DNA of 64,000 bases from Sphaerochaeta sp. (GCA_018399495.1 JAGYOG010000004.1:36520-100519); one strand, 5' to 3'. Positions 17,749 to 26,290 are shown, counted from the first letter of the stretch. The notes: generated by a model from the sequence alone, not told the origin. Numbers and translations are program-made.

Positions 17749-18938
17749 ACGACGTTTTCATTGATGTAGATTATGCACAGATTTATAAACATGGTCAGAA
17801 GATCGGAGGGGATGTGTTCCTACTATCCAGACAAGATGCATCAGCTCAGATTGTCTGTACCCTCAGTGATGGACTTGGCAGTGGGGTGAAGGCAAATGTA
17901 TTGGCAAGCCTTACTGCCCGTATGGCACATAAGCTTAGCTTTAGCCCGATGGATTTGACGCATTCTGCTAAGATCATCATGAATACACTTCCTGTCTGCA
18001 AGGAGAGAAAGATCAGTTATGCAACGTTTACCATTGCGGATCTAAGAAGAAGCAATGAAGATGAAGTGCTGGTAAATCTTGTTGAGTACGACAATCCTTC
18101 AGCGCTCATGTTTCAAGGGAGCATTCCTATACAGTGGGAACGGGATAAGATAGATCTCCGGCGGGATGGAGCGTTTAAGCAGGAGGTATTGGGGCATTCT
18201 CAATTCAAGCTTTCCATTGGAAGCCGTCTTTTGATCTTCAGTGATGGGGTTACCCAAGCTGGGATGGGGAAATCACTTCCTTTGGGTTGGCGTCTTGAAG
18301 GAGTGAGGTCGTTTGCCCAAAAGGTAATCGAACGAGATCCTGATATTTCCAGCCATGATCTTGCACGGGAGGTTGTCTCCCGCGCTCATACGCTGGATCG
18401 TCTTACCGCTAAGGATGACATTACCTGCATGGTTGTATATGTGAGAAAACCCAGGAGAACGCTGGTAGTAACGGGGCCTCCTTTCAAGCAAGAACAGGAT
18501 TCATTACTGGTGGATAAAATCCAGAGTTTTGAAGGGAAGCGGATTGTCAGTGGGGGAACAACTGCCCAGATTGTCAGCAGAATTATGAATCGACAGCTGA
18601 AGGTAGATATGAGCTGTTGGTCGCCGCAAGTGCCTCCTTGTTCAAAGATGGAAGGTCTGGAACTGGTGACTGAAGGAATGTTGACACTGAGCAAGGTGGC
18701 CACTGCCCTGGAACAGAAAAGACCAGCCTATACATTGCCCAATGATGCAGTAAAGAAGTTCATACAGATCATGCAAGAGAGTGATCAAGTACATTTCATT
18801 GTGGGTACAAAAATCAATGAAGCACATCAAGATCCCAGTATTCCGGTGGAAATTGGGATTCGTAGGACCTTGATTGGTAGATTGCAACGGGCATTGGAAG
18901 ACAACTATTTAAAAGAGACTTCTTTGGAATATATATAG
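17745..18938 (+). CDS. SpoIIE/PP2C-type protein phosphatase linked to HydS
   Basis: 397 residues. The first ~240 are a PPM-type phosphatase: TLSDGLGSGVKAN (41-53) with the metal-binding Asp-Gly, LLIFSDGVTQAG, and the final KDDITCMVVYV with paired Asp. It resembles the SpoIIE/RsbU class, which dephosphorylates anti-sigma antagonists in partner switching. Residues ~245-397 are a separate domain I do not recognise, containing RIVSGGTTAQIVSRIMNR and DMSCWSPQVPPC. It starts inside the last codons of hydS (4-bp overlap), implying stoichiometric expression. No anti-sigma factor, STAS protein or kinase lies nearby, so the phosphoprotein substrate is unknown. Confidence 0.85.
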   Translation: MNDVFIDVDYAQIYKHGQKIGGDVFLLSRQDASAQIVCTLSDGLGSGVKANVLASLTARMAHKLSFSPMDLTHSAKIIMNTLPVCKERKISYATFTIADLRRSNEDEVLVNLVEYDNPSALMFQGSIPIQWERDKIDLRRDGAFKQEVLGHSQFKLSIGSRLLIFSDGVTQAGMGKSLPLGWRLEGVRSFAQKVIERDPDISSHDLAREVVSRAHTLDRLTAKDDITCMVVYVRKPRRTLVVTGPPFKQEQDSLLVDKIQSFEGKRIVSGGTTAQIVSRIMNRQLKVDMSCWSPQVPPCSKMEGLELVTEGMLTLSKVATALEQKRPAYTLPNDAVKKFIQIMQESDQVHFIVGTKINEAHQDPSIPVEIGIRRTLIGRLQRALEDNYLKETSLEYI

Positions 18939-18949
18939 GAGATTCGGTC

Positions 18950-19216
18950 ATGGAAAAGAAAGAGAAGGTGAGTGTTAAAATCTGTGTGGGGACTGCATGT
19001 TTTGTACAAGGTGGGGCCGATTTATTGCTTTACCAAGACTTTTTAGATCCGGTCGTACTTGCAGGATGTGATATCCAAGGTGTTTCCTGCATTGGTGGTT
19101 GTAAAGATGATGCGATGCAGGTTCGTCCTCCCTATGTTGAAATTGCTGGACAGGTGTTTGGGGAAATGACGCAAGAGAAGCTCTGCAAATTGCTTCAGGA
19201 GGCCATCCATGCTTGA
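18950..19216 (+). CDS. Thioredoxin-like [2Fe-2S] ferredoxin, second copy
   Basis: 88 residues. Cys pattern KICVGTACFVQGG ... VSCIGGCKDD, again C-x4-C and C-x3-C of thioredoxin-like ferredoxins. It is clearly diverged from the copy at 15683 (only the cluster motifs are shared). It overlaps the catalytic hydrogenase gene by 8 bp. Placing one such ferredoxin before each H-cluster protein suggests each has a dedicated electron partner. Electron-carrier function is inferred from the family. Confidence 0.85.
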   Translation: MEKKEKVSVKICVGTACFVQGGADLLLYQDFLDPVVLAGCDIQGVSCIGGCKDDAMQVRPPYVEIAGQVFGEMTQEKLCKLLQEAIHA

Positions 19217-20681
19217 ATTGAACAATCAGTACACAACAATCAAACGACAGGTACACACTGCGGTGCTCAAGCAATTTTTCCAAGACACATTGGTCGAGAA
19301 TGTGGACAAGATTCCCATACAGCTTATACCTAAGCAACGTACATCCAACCGGTGCTGCATTTACAAGGAGCGGGCAATGGTACGCTATCGAATCATGGCA
19401 TTGCTTGGTTTTGATATAGAGACCGAAGATGATGAAATGAAGAGTCTCTCATCTTACGTACAAGAGATTATGGAAGAAGATAAGCCACTCTCCCCCCTGT
19501 TGACAACAATCAGCACTGCTTGTTCTTCCTGTCCTCCCGATCGGTACATGATCAGTGAGGCCTGTCGTGGATGTTTTGCACGTCCTTGTCTTGCCAATTG
19601 TCCAAAAGACTGTATTACCTTCTCAGGTGGTAAGGCGCACATTGATGAGAGTAGGTGCATTCGTTGTGGAAAATGCATGGAGGTCTGTCCCTTCCATGCC
19701 GTGGTGCACATTCCTGTCCCCTGCGAGCAGGCTTGTCCTGTCGATGCAGTGAAAAAGAATGCCGATGGCTATGTAGAGATTGATTGGGACAAATGTATCA
19801 GTTGTGGGAAATGTGCAATGAGTTGTCCCTTTGGGGCTATTGTGGAACGTTCCTCAATCATGACAGTAGCAAAAAAAATCAAGAACAAAGACCATATGAC
19901 CGCCATCATCGCCCCTGCTATTGAGGGACAATTTCCCGGTACCCTTACCCAAATCAAAGGCGCATTGCTCGCTGCTGGATTCAGTTCAGTTATAGAGGTC
20001 AGTGAAGGGGCCCATGAAACGTGTTTGCATGAGGCTGATGAATTGGCTGCCAGAAAGAGGGAAGGAACAGGATTCATGACTACAAGTTGTTGCCCAGCAT
20101 ACATGAACCTAGTGGACAAACATCTTCCATTCCTTGGAGGTCGTCGTTCTTCTGCGCTGTCACCCATGGCATACACAGCAATGTTGGCCAAAAAGCGAAA
20201 CAAGGAAACGAGTGTAATTTTCATCGGTCCCTGTTTGGCGAAGAAGGATGAGGCTTCTGCCCTTGGTACCATTGATGGAGTATTGACCTTCAGTGAGCTG
20301 GCGTCCCTCTTTGTTGCTAAGGGAATCGATGTGCGTGAGATGGATACCACTGATAGTGAGGATGTCTCCTACTTTGAAGATTGCAGGGAATTTGCCCTTT
20401 CAGGAGGTGTTGCTGCCTGCGTGAGCAAGCGTGCTGCTGTAGGAGATGAGATTTCGCTGTTCCAAGTGAATGGAATAGACAGAAAGATGGTCCGTGTGAT
20501 GAAAACCTGGGAGAAAAGACCTGTGGATGCCGATTTGGTTGAAATCATGTGTTGTGAAGGTGGTTGTATAAACGGTCCGGGTGTAGTCGCTAAACCTTCA
20601 GTTGCACTACGGCTCAGGGGTGGTAATAAAGCCTCTAGGCCAGTAGAAGCGATGCGTGCAATACTGAAGCAGAAGGAGTAA
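19209..20681 (+). CDS. Monomeric [FeFe] hydrogenase (group B, HydA2-type)
   Basis: 490 residues. The N-terminal ~100 residues are not a recognised domain. Residues 104-206 carry a dense set of Fe-S ligands (CRGCFARPC, CIRCGKCMEVCP, PCEQACP, CISCGKCAMSCPFGA). The H-cluster motifs follow: TTSCCPAY (C294 proton relay, C295 ligand), GPCLAKKDEA (C342) and CCEGGCINGPG (C449, C453). Unlike HydS, the proton-relay Cys is retained, so it should be catalytically active in H2 metabolism. The ligand arrangement fits ferredoxin-dependent, non-bifurcating group B enzymes such as HydA2 of Ruminococcus albus, which also lies with a sensory hydrogenase. Maturases HydE/F/G are not in the window. Confidence 0.9.
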   Translation: MLELNNQYTTIKRQVHTAVLKQFFQDTLVENVDKIPIQLIPKQRTSNRCCIYKERAMVRYRIMALLGFDIETEDDEMKSLSSYVQEIMEEDKPLSPLLTTISTACSSCPPDRYMISEACRGCFARPCLANCPKDCITFSGGKAHIDESRCIRCGKCMEVCPFHAVVHIPVPCEQACPVDAVKKNADGYVEIDWDKCISCGKCAMSCPFGAIVERSSIMTVAKKIKNKDHMTAIIAPAIEGQFPGTLTQIKGALLAAGFSSVIEVSEGAHETCLHEADELAARKREGTGFMTTSCCPAYMNLVDKHLPFLGGRRSSALSPMAYTAMLAKKRNKETSVIFIGPCLAKKDEASALGTIDGVLTFSELASLFVAKGIDVREMDTTDSEDVSYFEDCREFALSGGVAACVSKRAAVGDEISLFQVNGIDRKMVRVMKTWEKRPVDADLVEIMCCEGGCINGPGVVAKPSVALRLRGGNKASRPVEAMRAILKQKE

Positions 20682-20686
20682 TGACC

Positions 20687-21166
20687 ATGCAGGTACAGAC
20701 AAGCAATTCATTCCTTGAACAACTTTCTGCTGTAACAGAAGGATGGGATGGGAGTGTAGAAAGACGCTATTGCCATCTTTCCAATATTTCAGCTCTGCTC
20801 AACCAACATCTGGAGAGGATTAACTGGGTGGGGTTCTATGTAATGAAGGAAGACAGAACGGCTTTGGTGCTCGGGCCATTCCAGGGAAAGGTTGCCTGTA
20901 CAGATATCAGTCTGGACCGCGGAGTATGTGGACTTGCTGCATGCACAAAAGGGAGTGTGAGAGTAGACGATGTACACACCTTTCCAGGCCATATTGCCTG
21001 TGACAGTGCTTCCAAGAGTGAATTGGGGGTTCCCTTGATTAGTAGAAGTGGGGATGTAGTAGGCGTATTGGATGTGGACAGTGCCCAAATAGGGCGTTTT
21101 TCTGAAGATGACCAACTTCTGTTGGAACGTGTTGCGAAGATTATTTCTGAGGCACTTTGGACTTGA
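20687..21166 (+). CDS. msrC: Free methionine-(R)-sulfoxide reductase (GAF domain)
   Basis: 159 residues, one GAF domain. The fRMsr signature is complete: NWVGFYV, LGPFQGKVACTDI, RGVCGLAACT, DVHTFPGHIACDSASKSE; the three catalytic/resolving Cys of the family are all present. Reduces free Met-R-sulfoxide in the cytoplasm using thioredoxin. ATG 20687 is favoured over ATG 20681, which overlaps the hydrogenase stop, because AAGGAG is 8 nt upstream of 20687 but only 2 nt from 20681. Its place at the end of a hydrogenase operon suggests oxidative-damage repair co-expressed with oxygen-sensitive enzymes. Confidence 0.9.
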   Translation: MQVQTSNSFLEQLSAVTEGWDGSVERRYCHLSNISALLNQHLERINWVGFYVMKEDRTALVLGPFQGKVACTDISLDRGVCGLAACTKGSVRVDDVHTFPGHIACDSASKSELGVPLISRSGDVVGVLDVDSAQIGRFSEDDQLLLERVAKIISEALWT

Positions 21167-21191
21167 CTAATTGCTTCGATGTGAGCATTCT
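21163..21191 (+). promoter_or_regulatory. Promoter of thrS leader
   Basis: TTGACT (21163-21168, overlapping the msrC stop codon), 17-bp spacer, CATTCT (21186-21191). Transcription would begin near 21197, at the base of the T-box stem I. Confidence 0.5.
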
Positions 21192-21195
21192 ATAG

Positions 21196-21492
21196 GACAA
21201 GGCGATGAGAAAGAAGAGTAGTCGGTAGCGGACCCACAGAGAGGGCTTCCTTGGTTGAGAGAAGTTTGGATTGCGCCCGATGAAAACCCCTTTTGAGCTG
21301 CAGGTCGAACGCATCAGCTAGTAGGCCGTGCCGCATACCTGGCGATACAGGTGCAATGAGTGTCTTTCCTGGAGTGAATAAGCCGGGAAGGGAAGCAAGG
21401 TGGAACCGCGGAACATGAGAGCTTTCATGTCTTCGTCCTTGCCGGGAGTGGAATATGCCACCCGGTAGGGTTGATGGCATGAAGGCTTTTTT
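21196..21492 (+). promoter_or_regulatory. T-box riboswitch (threonine) controlling thrS
   Basis: The T-box sequence AAGGTGGAACCGCGG at 21397-21411 differs at one position from the consensus. Stem I has the conserved AGAGAG (21238-21243) and distal-loop-like bases GGTTGAGAG (21253-21261). A candidate specifier ACC at 21286-21288 would pair with anticodon GGU. The terminator is AGCTTTCATG (21420-21429) pairing with CATGAAGGCT (21478-21487), with a GC-rich inner hairpin (21442-21465), then T6. The antiterminator bulge TGGA (21401-21404) requires a tRNA ending UCCA; tRNA-Thr(GGU) at 45620-45692 has discriminator T. Uncharged tRNA-Thr should therefore permit thrS transcription. Confidence 0.93.
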
Positions 21493-21523
21493 CTATTGAA
21501 ATGGTTATGAGTGAGGAGATAGT

Positions 21524-23269
21524 ATGGCAAAGTTAGAAGCAGGAGAGAAACTCTCCAAGATACGGCATTCAATGGCACATGTGATGGCCGAGGCCGTGCT
21601 CGAGATGTTCCCTGATGCACAGATTGCTATCGGTCCCGCGATCGATAATGGATTCTATTATGATTTTGATCTTCCAAGACAGTTGGTCACAGAGGACCTT
21701 GATGAGATTTCCGAGCGTATGCGCGCGATCATCAAGGAGGATAAGCCGTTTGTAAGAACGGTGGTCAGCCGAAATGAAGCAAAGCAACGCTTTGCAGGCC
21801 AGACATACAAGCTGGAACTGCTCGAGGCAATTCCTGAGAATGAGGAGGTAAGCCTCTACAACCAAGGTGGCTTTACCGACCTCTGCCGTGGCCCCCATGT
21901 GGATTCCACCAAGGAGCTTAAAGGTGATGCCTTCAAATTAATGAGCATTGCTGGAGCATATTGGAGAGGTAAGGAAACCAATCCTATGCTGACTCGTATC
22001 TATGGTACAGCTTGGTCCAATGCCAAGGAACTTCGTATCTATTTGCAACATCTTGAAGATGTTGAGAAACGTGACCACCGCAAGCTCGGCAAGGAACTTG
22101 ATTTGTTCAGTTTGCATGAGGAAGCAGGCCCTGGGCTTGTTTATTGGCATCCAATGGGTGCCCGCATCAGACTGGCAATTGAGGATTTCTGGCGTAAGGA
22201 GCACTATGCCAACGGGTATGAAATGGTGTACACCCCTCATCTCGGGCGTTCATGGCTTTGGGAAACCAGTGGTCACCTTGGTTTCTACAAGGAAGGGATG
22301 TACCCTCCCATGGAGATGGACAAGAGCGATTACTATATAAAACCTATGAACTGTCCATTCCACATCATGATCTACAAAAACAGTAAGCACTCCTACCGCG
22401 ATCTGCCTTTCAGATGGGCAGAGTTGGGTACGGTGTATCGTTATGAGAAGGCTGGAGCAATGCATGGGCTGATGCGTGTACGTGGATTTACCCAGGATGA
22501 TGCTCACCTATTTGTCACCCCAGACCAGATGAACGACGAGATTCTGGAAGTACTTAGGTTTTCGCTGCATATGTTGCACTCCTTCGGTTTTACCGAGATC
22601 AATGCATACCTTTCCACGATGCCTGAGAAGGCAGTCGGGGATCCTCAGCGTTGGGCAGATGCAACCGAAGCTCTCAGGAAAGCTATAGAGACAGAAGGCT
22701 TGGAGTATGAGGTTGACGAGGGTGGTGGTGCATTCTATGGTCCGAAGATTGATCTGAAGATCAAGGATGCCATCGGCCGCGAGTGGCAACTTTCCACAGT
22801 GCAGTTCGATTTCAACGAGCCTGAACGTTTTGATATGACTTTTGTGGACAAGGATGGGGTGGAAAAACGTCCGTATATGATCCACCGTGCTCTCCTTGGT
22901 TCCATTGAGCGGTTCTTCGGTGTACTCATTGAGCACTACGCAGGGGCCTTCCCCCCTTGGCTTGCACCAGAACAGATTAAGGTCATTCCGGTAGGAGAGG
23001 CTTTCTTTGATTATGCAAAGACCTTGGAGAAACAACTTCGCAGCGAAGGTTTCCGTGTCTCTGCTGATCTTGGGGACGATCGGATGAATGCAAAAATCCG
23101 TAACGCCCAGAAGCAGAAGATTCCCTACATGGTGATCATTGGTGAACGTGAGATGGAGAATGAACAGGTTTCTGTACGCCTCAGAAGCGGTAAGCAGGAG
23201 AATGGACTTGCTACCCAAGCTTTCATCGATATGGTGAGACAGAAGGTTGAAAGTAAGGAACAGCTGTAA
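21524..23269 (+). CDS. thrS: Threonyl-tRNA synthetase (lacks TGS domain)
   Basis: 581 residues against about 640 in E. coli: the N-terminal TGS/N1 domain is missing and the protein starts almost at the editing domain, with KIRHSMAHVMAEAV (HxxxH) and DLCRGPHVDST. The class II core follows (PMNCPFHIMIY with the zinc Cys, FRWAELGTVYRYE, MRVRGFTQDDAH, GGGAFYGPKIDL), then the anticodon-binding domain (IKVIPVGE ... to the end). ATG 21524 has GAGGAG upstream. It is regulated by the T-box leader. The protein looks complete despite the missing TGS domain. Confidence 0.97.
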   Translation: MAKLEAGEKLSKIRHSMAHVMAEAVLEMFPDAQIAIGPAIDNGFYYDFDLPRQLVTEDLDEISERMRAIIKEDKPFVRTVVSRNEAKQRFAGQTYKLELLEAIPENEEVSLYNQGGFTDLCRGPHVDSTKELKGDAFKLMSIAGAYWRGKETNPMLTRIYGTAWSNAKELRIYLQHLEDVEKRDHRKLGKELDLFSLHEEAGPGLVYWHPMGARIRLAIEDFWRKEHYANGYEMVYTPHLGRSWLWETSGHLGFYKEGMYPPMEMDKSDYYIKPMNCPFHIMIYKNSKHSYRDLPFRWAELGTVYRYEKAGAMHGLMRVRGFTQDDAHLFVTPDQMNDEILEVLRFSLHMLHSFGFTEINAYLSTMPEKAVGDPQRWADATEALRKAIETEGLEYEVDEGGGAFYGPKIDLKIKDAIGREWQLSTVQFDFNEPERFDMTFVDKDGVEKRPYMIHRALLGSIERFFGVLIEHYAGAFPPWLAPEQIKVIPVGEAFFDYAKTLEKQLRSEGFRVSADLGDDRMNAKIRNAQKQKIPYMVIIGEREMENEQVSVRLRSGKQENGLATQAFIDMVRQKVESKEQL

Positions 23270-23290
23270 TACAGGAGAGAATGTAACACA

Positions 23291-23314
23291 GAGAGCCGGA
23301 GTCTTCCGGCTCTC
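23291..23314 (+). terminator. Terminator of thrS
   Basis: GAGAGCCGGA-gtct-TCCGGCTCTC, a perfect 10-bp stem just after thrS; only a short T-rich tail follows. Confidence 0.7.
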
Positions 23315-23334
23315 GATTTCAGTTGGAGGTATCC

Positions 23335-24831
23335 ATGACACAGAGAGAAGCATATACACATTTGGTTGAACTCGATCGCCAGATTGTGTTGATAGATCAT
23401 ATGGAAGCAACGCTATCCTGGGACCAGGAAATATCACTATCTCCTCTAGGTTTGGAAGAGCGGTCGGTGCAACTGGGCTATCTTGCCCAACTTCGGCATG
23501 ACCTGGCTTGTTCCTCCGAAATGGGGGAAGTGCTGGCACATCTTGAGGGATTGAATGATGCATCGGATGTTGAGCGAGGGCTCATCAGGATCAGGAGACG
23601 AGAGTATGAGAAAATGAAAAAACTCCCTGTCCCCTTGGTACGTTCAATATCTGAACAAGGTGCAAGAGCGCATGCTAGTTGGGTTGCTGCACGTAAGGCA
23701 GGCGACTGGTCGCTCTTTTCTGCTGATCTCAATTCCATGGTCACACTGGTTAGAGAGAAAGCTGCATTACTGAAACAGGAGGGGATGTGTCTCTATGATG
23801 GATTGCTTCAGGAGTTTGAGGAGGGGATGCGTACTGACCAGGTCGCCAAGCTCTTCAGTGAGATCAAGGCTCCTTTGATCTCGCTGGTGGACCGGCTTGC
23901 TTCAAAGACTGTCGATACTGGATTCCTCTATAGCTCCTATCCAATTGAACAACAACAGATATTTGCGAACGAGGTTCTGCAGGCAATGCAGTTTGACTTC
24001 CAAAGGGGAAGTTGTGCTGTTTCTGTACATCCCTTTACCACAACTATTGGCTCTGATGATATTCGAATTACTACCCGCTACAGTGATCCTTCGGTCATGG
24101 ATAGTTTCAGCTCCACAGTTCATGAGGGTGGTCATGCACTCTATGAGATGGGTGCTTCGAATTCAGTACTGAAAGGGACCAGCTTGGCAAGTGGGGCCTC
24201 TCTGGGAATGCACGAATCGCAGAGCCGGCTTTGGGAAAACATGATCGCCAAGAGTCCTGAGTTCTGGCAGTACTACTATCCCCGGTTCAAGGAACTCTTC
24301 CCTGTACAGACTGCAGGGGTTTCCCTGGCCCAGTTTGTATGTGCAATAAACAAAGTGGAGAGGACTCCGATCAGGGTCAATGCTGATGAAGTGAGCTACA
24401 GTCTGCATGTAATGCTTCGTTTTAATCTGGAACAGATGATCATCAATGGGAATGTTTCCATCGATGAAGTTCCCGAAGCGTGGAATGAAGAGCATCGTTC
24501 TCTATTGGGTTTCACCCCTGCGTCAATCAAGGAAGGAGTACTGCAGGATGTACACTGGAGTAGCGGCGATTTTGGGTATTTTCCTACCTATGCTCTGGGA
24601 AATCTTTATGGAGCACAAATTTGGGAGAAGGTAAAAGAGGATCTGCCTGTTTCCTCTTTGTTGCAAAGTGGTGATCTAGGGACCATCAGTGACTATTTGA
24701 AAACTTCCATCTATGAGCGGGGTGCGATCAATACCGGTCTTGAAACGCTGGAGAAGGTAACCAACAGAGGTCTTGACGCGAGTTTGTTCACAAGCTACCT
24801 TGAAGACAAATTCAGCCGCTTGTTCGGCTAA
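23335..24831 (+). CDS. M32 family metallocarboxypeptidase (Taq-type)
   Basis: 498 residues, the normal length. The zinc site STVHEGGHALYEMG (HExxH) lies at the centre and is followed by the third-ligand region GMHESQSRLWENM; the family motifs HPFTTTIGSDDIRITTRY and RTPIRVNADEVSYSLHVMLRF are intact. Removes C-terminal residues from peptides in the cytoplasm, broad specificity. ATG 23335 is 5 nt after GGAGG. First gene of a short cluster with pgsA (12-bp gap) and the HAD gene. Confidence 0.95.
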   Translation: MTQREAYTHLVELDRQIVLIDHMEATLSWDQEISLSPLGLEERSVQLGYLAQLRHDLACSSEMGEVLAHLEGLNDASDVERGLIRIRRREYEKMKKLPVPLVRSISEQGARAHASWVAARKAGDWSLFSADLNSMVTLVREKAALLKQEGMCLYDGLLQEFEEGMRTDQVAKLFSEIKAPLISLVDRLASKTVDTGFLYSSYPIEQQQIFANEVLQAMQFDFQRGSCAVSVHPFTTTIGSDDIRITTRYSDPSVMDSFSSTVHEGGHALYEMGASNSVLKGTSLASGASLGMHESQSRLWENMIAKSPEFWQYYYPRFKELFPVQTAGVSLAQFVCAINKVERTPIRVNADEVSYSLHVMLRFNLEQMIINGNVSIDEVPEAWNEEHRSLLGFTPASIKEGVLQDVHWSSGDFGYFPTYALGNLYGAQIWEKVKEDLPVSSLLQSGDLGTISDYLKTSIYERGAINTGLETLEKVTNRGLDASLFTSYLEDKFSRLFG

Positions 24832-24843
24832 TGAGAGGTCCGT

Positions 24844-25440
24844 ATGAATATTCCGAATAAGCTTACTGTGTCGCGGCTGATTATGGCGCCGCTGTTCTTC
24901 ATTGCGTTTCACCTTGGCTCATGGTTCGGACCTTCTTTCCAGAATGCAGCCTCAATCCTTACGCTTGTGCTTTGGGCTCTAACCGAGCTGACCGATCTCT
25001 TGGATGGGCAGATTGCGAGAAGTAAGAATATGGTGACCGACTTGGGCAAGGTAATGGATCCCTTTGCCGATACCTTTAGCAGGTTGACGTATTTCGTCTG
25101 TCTCTCTGGAGCAGGTATTATGCCGCTCTGGACTTTTATTCTGATTATGTGGCGCGAGTTCTCCATCCTATTCGTTAGGATGTTGATGATGGGTAAGGGA
25201 AAACCGGTTGCTGCAAATATCTGGGGTAAGAGCAAGGCAGTGCTTTATGCGGTAAGTGGAGCCTTGGGCATCCTCTACATTGCTTTGGATAACTGGGTTG
25301 GTAATTCTTCCTTGCTTCAGACCTTGCGCCCTGTAGTAACAGGGGTTTTCGTGTTGGCGGCATTTGCTGCTGTGATGTCCTTCCTGACCTATGTTAAGGC
25401 TATTATTCGTGATGGTAGTCTTTCTTCAATGAGTCGTTGA
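24844..25440 (+). CDS. pgsA: CDP-diacylglycerol-glycerol-3-phosphate 3-phosphatidyltransferase
   Basis: 198 residues, four to five hydrophobic helices. The CDP-alcohol phosphatidyltransferase motif is complete: DGQIARSKNMVTDLGKVMDP, i.e. D-G-x2-A-R-x8-G-x3-D, with the last Asp in the following FADTFSR. It makes phosphatidylglycerol phosphate in the membrane, the first committed step to PG and cardiolipin. The opening MNIPNKLTVSRLIMAPLF is typical of PgsA; another CDP-alcohol transferase is possible but less likely. AGAGG precedes ATG 24844. Confidence 0.88.
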   Translation: MNIPNKLTVSRLIMAPLFFIAFHLGSWFGPSFQNAASILTLVLWALTELTDLLDGQIARSKNMVTDLGKVMDPFADTFSRLTYFVCLSGAGIMPLWTFILIMWREFSILFVRMLMMGKGKPVAANIWGKSKAVLYAVSGALGILYIALDNWVGNSSLLQTLRPVVTGVFVLAAFAAVMSFLTYVKAIIRDGSLSSMSR

Positions 25441-25442
25441 GT

Positions 25443-26231
25443 ATGCAACCTTTAGCAAATCTCTCAGATACAGAGGCAAGAAAGATAACCTTTCTGCTTA
25501 CCGATGTTGATGACACCATTACTACCAAGGGCAAATTGCGCCCTGTTGCTTTGGGTGCATTGTATCGACTGGAAGAAGTAGGAATCCGTACCATCTGTGT
25601 AACAGGTGGTTCAGCCGGTTGGGGTGATACCTATCTCCGCCAATGGCCGATTGAGGCAGTATTAAGCGAGAGCGGGGCTGTTTGCCTCTATCGAGAGCAT
25701 GGTGCTATTCGTCATTTTGTACATCCTTCGATTGTACAGGAAGGGTACCAGGAACGGGTACAGGCGATGATTCAGCGTGTACTTTCTTCTGTTGATGGTG
25801 CCAAGGTGTCCAGTGATCAGTTTGCACGGATATTCGATGTAGCGTTTGACCATGGGAGTGAACCACCTTTTCTTCCTGAACTTGGCATCGATAAAATTGT
25901 CGAGATTTGTCGGGATATGGGTGCTGGAACAGCTGTCAGCTCAATCCATGTGAATGCATGGTTTGGATCTTTCGACAAGTATGAAGGGTCAAGAGCCTTT
26001 TTTAGCCAAGTGCTGGGTATTGATGAGCATAATATGCTGAAAACTGGTTGTTACTGTGGGGATGCCCCAAATGACCAGGTGATGTTTTCCCGTTTTCCAG
26101 TGAGTTTTGGAGTCGGAAGCATAAAAAGACGGATTGATGCTATGCAGTTTTTACCTACATATATTGCAGAAAATGAAGGTGGGGAAGGGTTTTCTGAGAT
26201 AGTTGATACTCTGCTTTCCAAGAGAGGATAA
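25443..26231 (+). CDS. HAD-superfamily hydrolase (HAD-IIB-like)
   Basis: 262 residues from ATG 25443; an in-frame TTG at 25437 overlapping the pgsA stop is an alternative. HAD motif I is LLTDVDDTITTKGKL (nucleophile Asp), motif II ICVTGGSAG, and motifs III/IV are in the last quarter (KTGCYCGDAPNDQVMFSRF). A middle cap domain puts it near the Cof/sugar-phosphatase group. Substrate unknown. It directly follows pgsA and is the last gene before the rRNA operon. Confidence 0.82.
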   Translation: MQPLANLSDTEARKITFLLTDVDDTITTKGKLRPVALGALYRLEEVGIRTICVTGGSAGWGDTYLRQWPIEAVLSESGAVCLYREHGAIRHFVHPSIVQEGYQERVQAMIQRVLSSVDGAKVSSDQFARIFDVAFDHGSEPPFLPELGIDKIVEICRDMGAGTAVSSIHVNAWFGSFDKYEGSRAFFSQVLGIDEHNMLKTGCYCGDAPNDQVMFSRFPVSFGVGSIKRRIDAMQFLPTYIAENEGGEGFSEIVDTLLSKRG

Positions 26232-26260
26232 GATTTGTAGAAAATCTTTGAATAGAACGC

Positions 26261-26290
26261 TTGACACTGCAAGAGGTCTTTTGCTATGTT
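26261..26290 (+). promoter_or_regulatory. rRNA operon promoter
   Basis: TTGACA (26261-26266), 18-bp spacer, TATGTT (26285-26290), preceded by an A+T-rich stretch that could act as an UP element and contains a weak hairpin (26230-26248) probably ending the HAD transcript. Confidence 0.65.
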
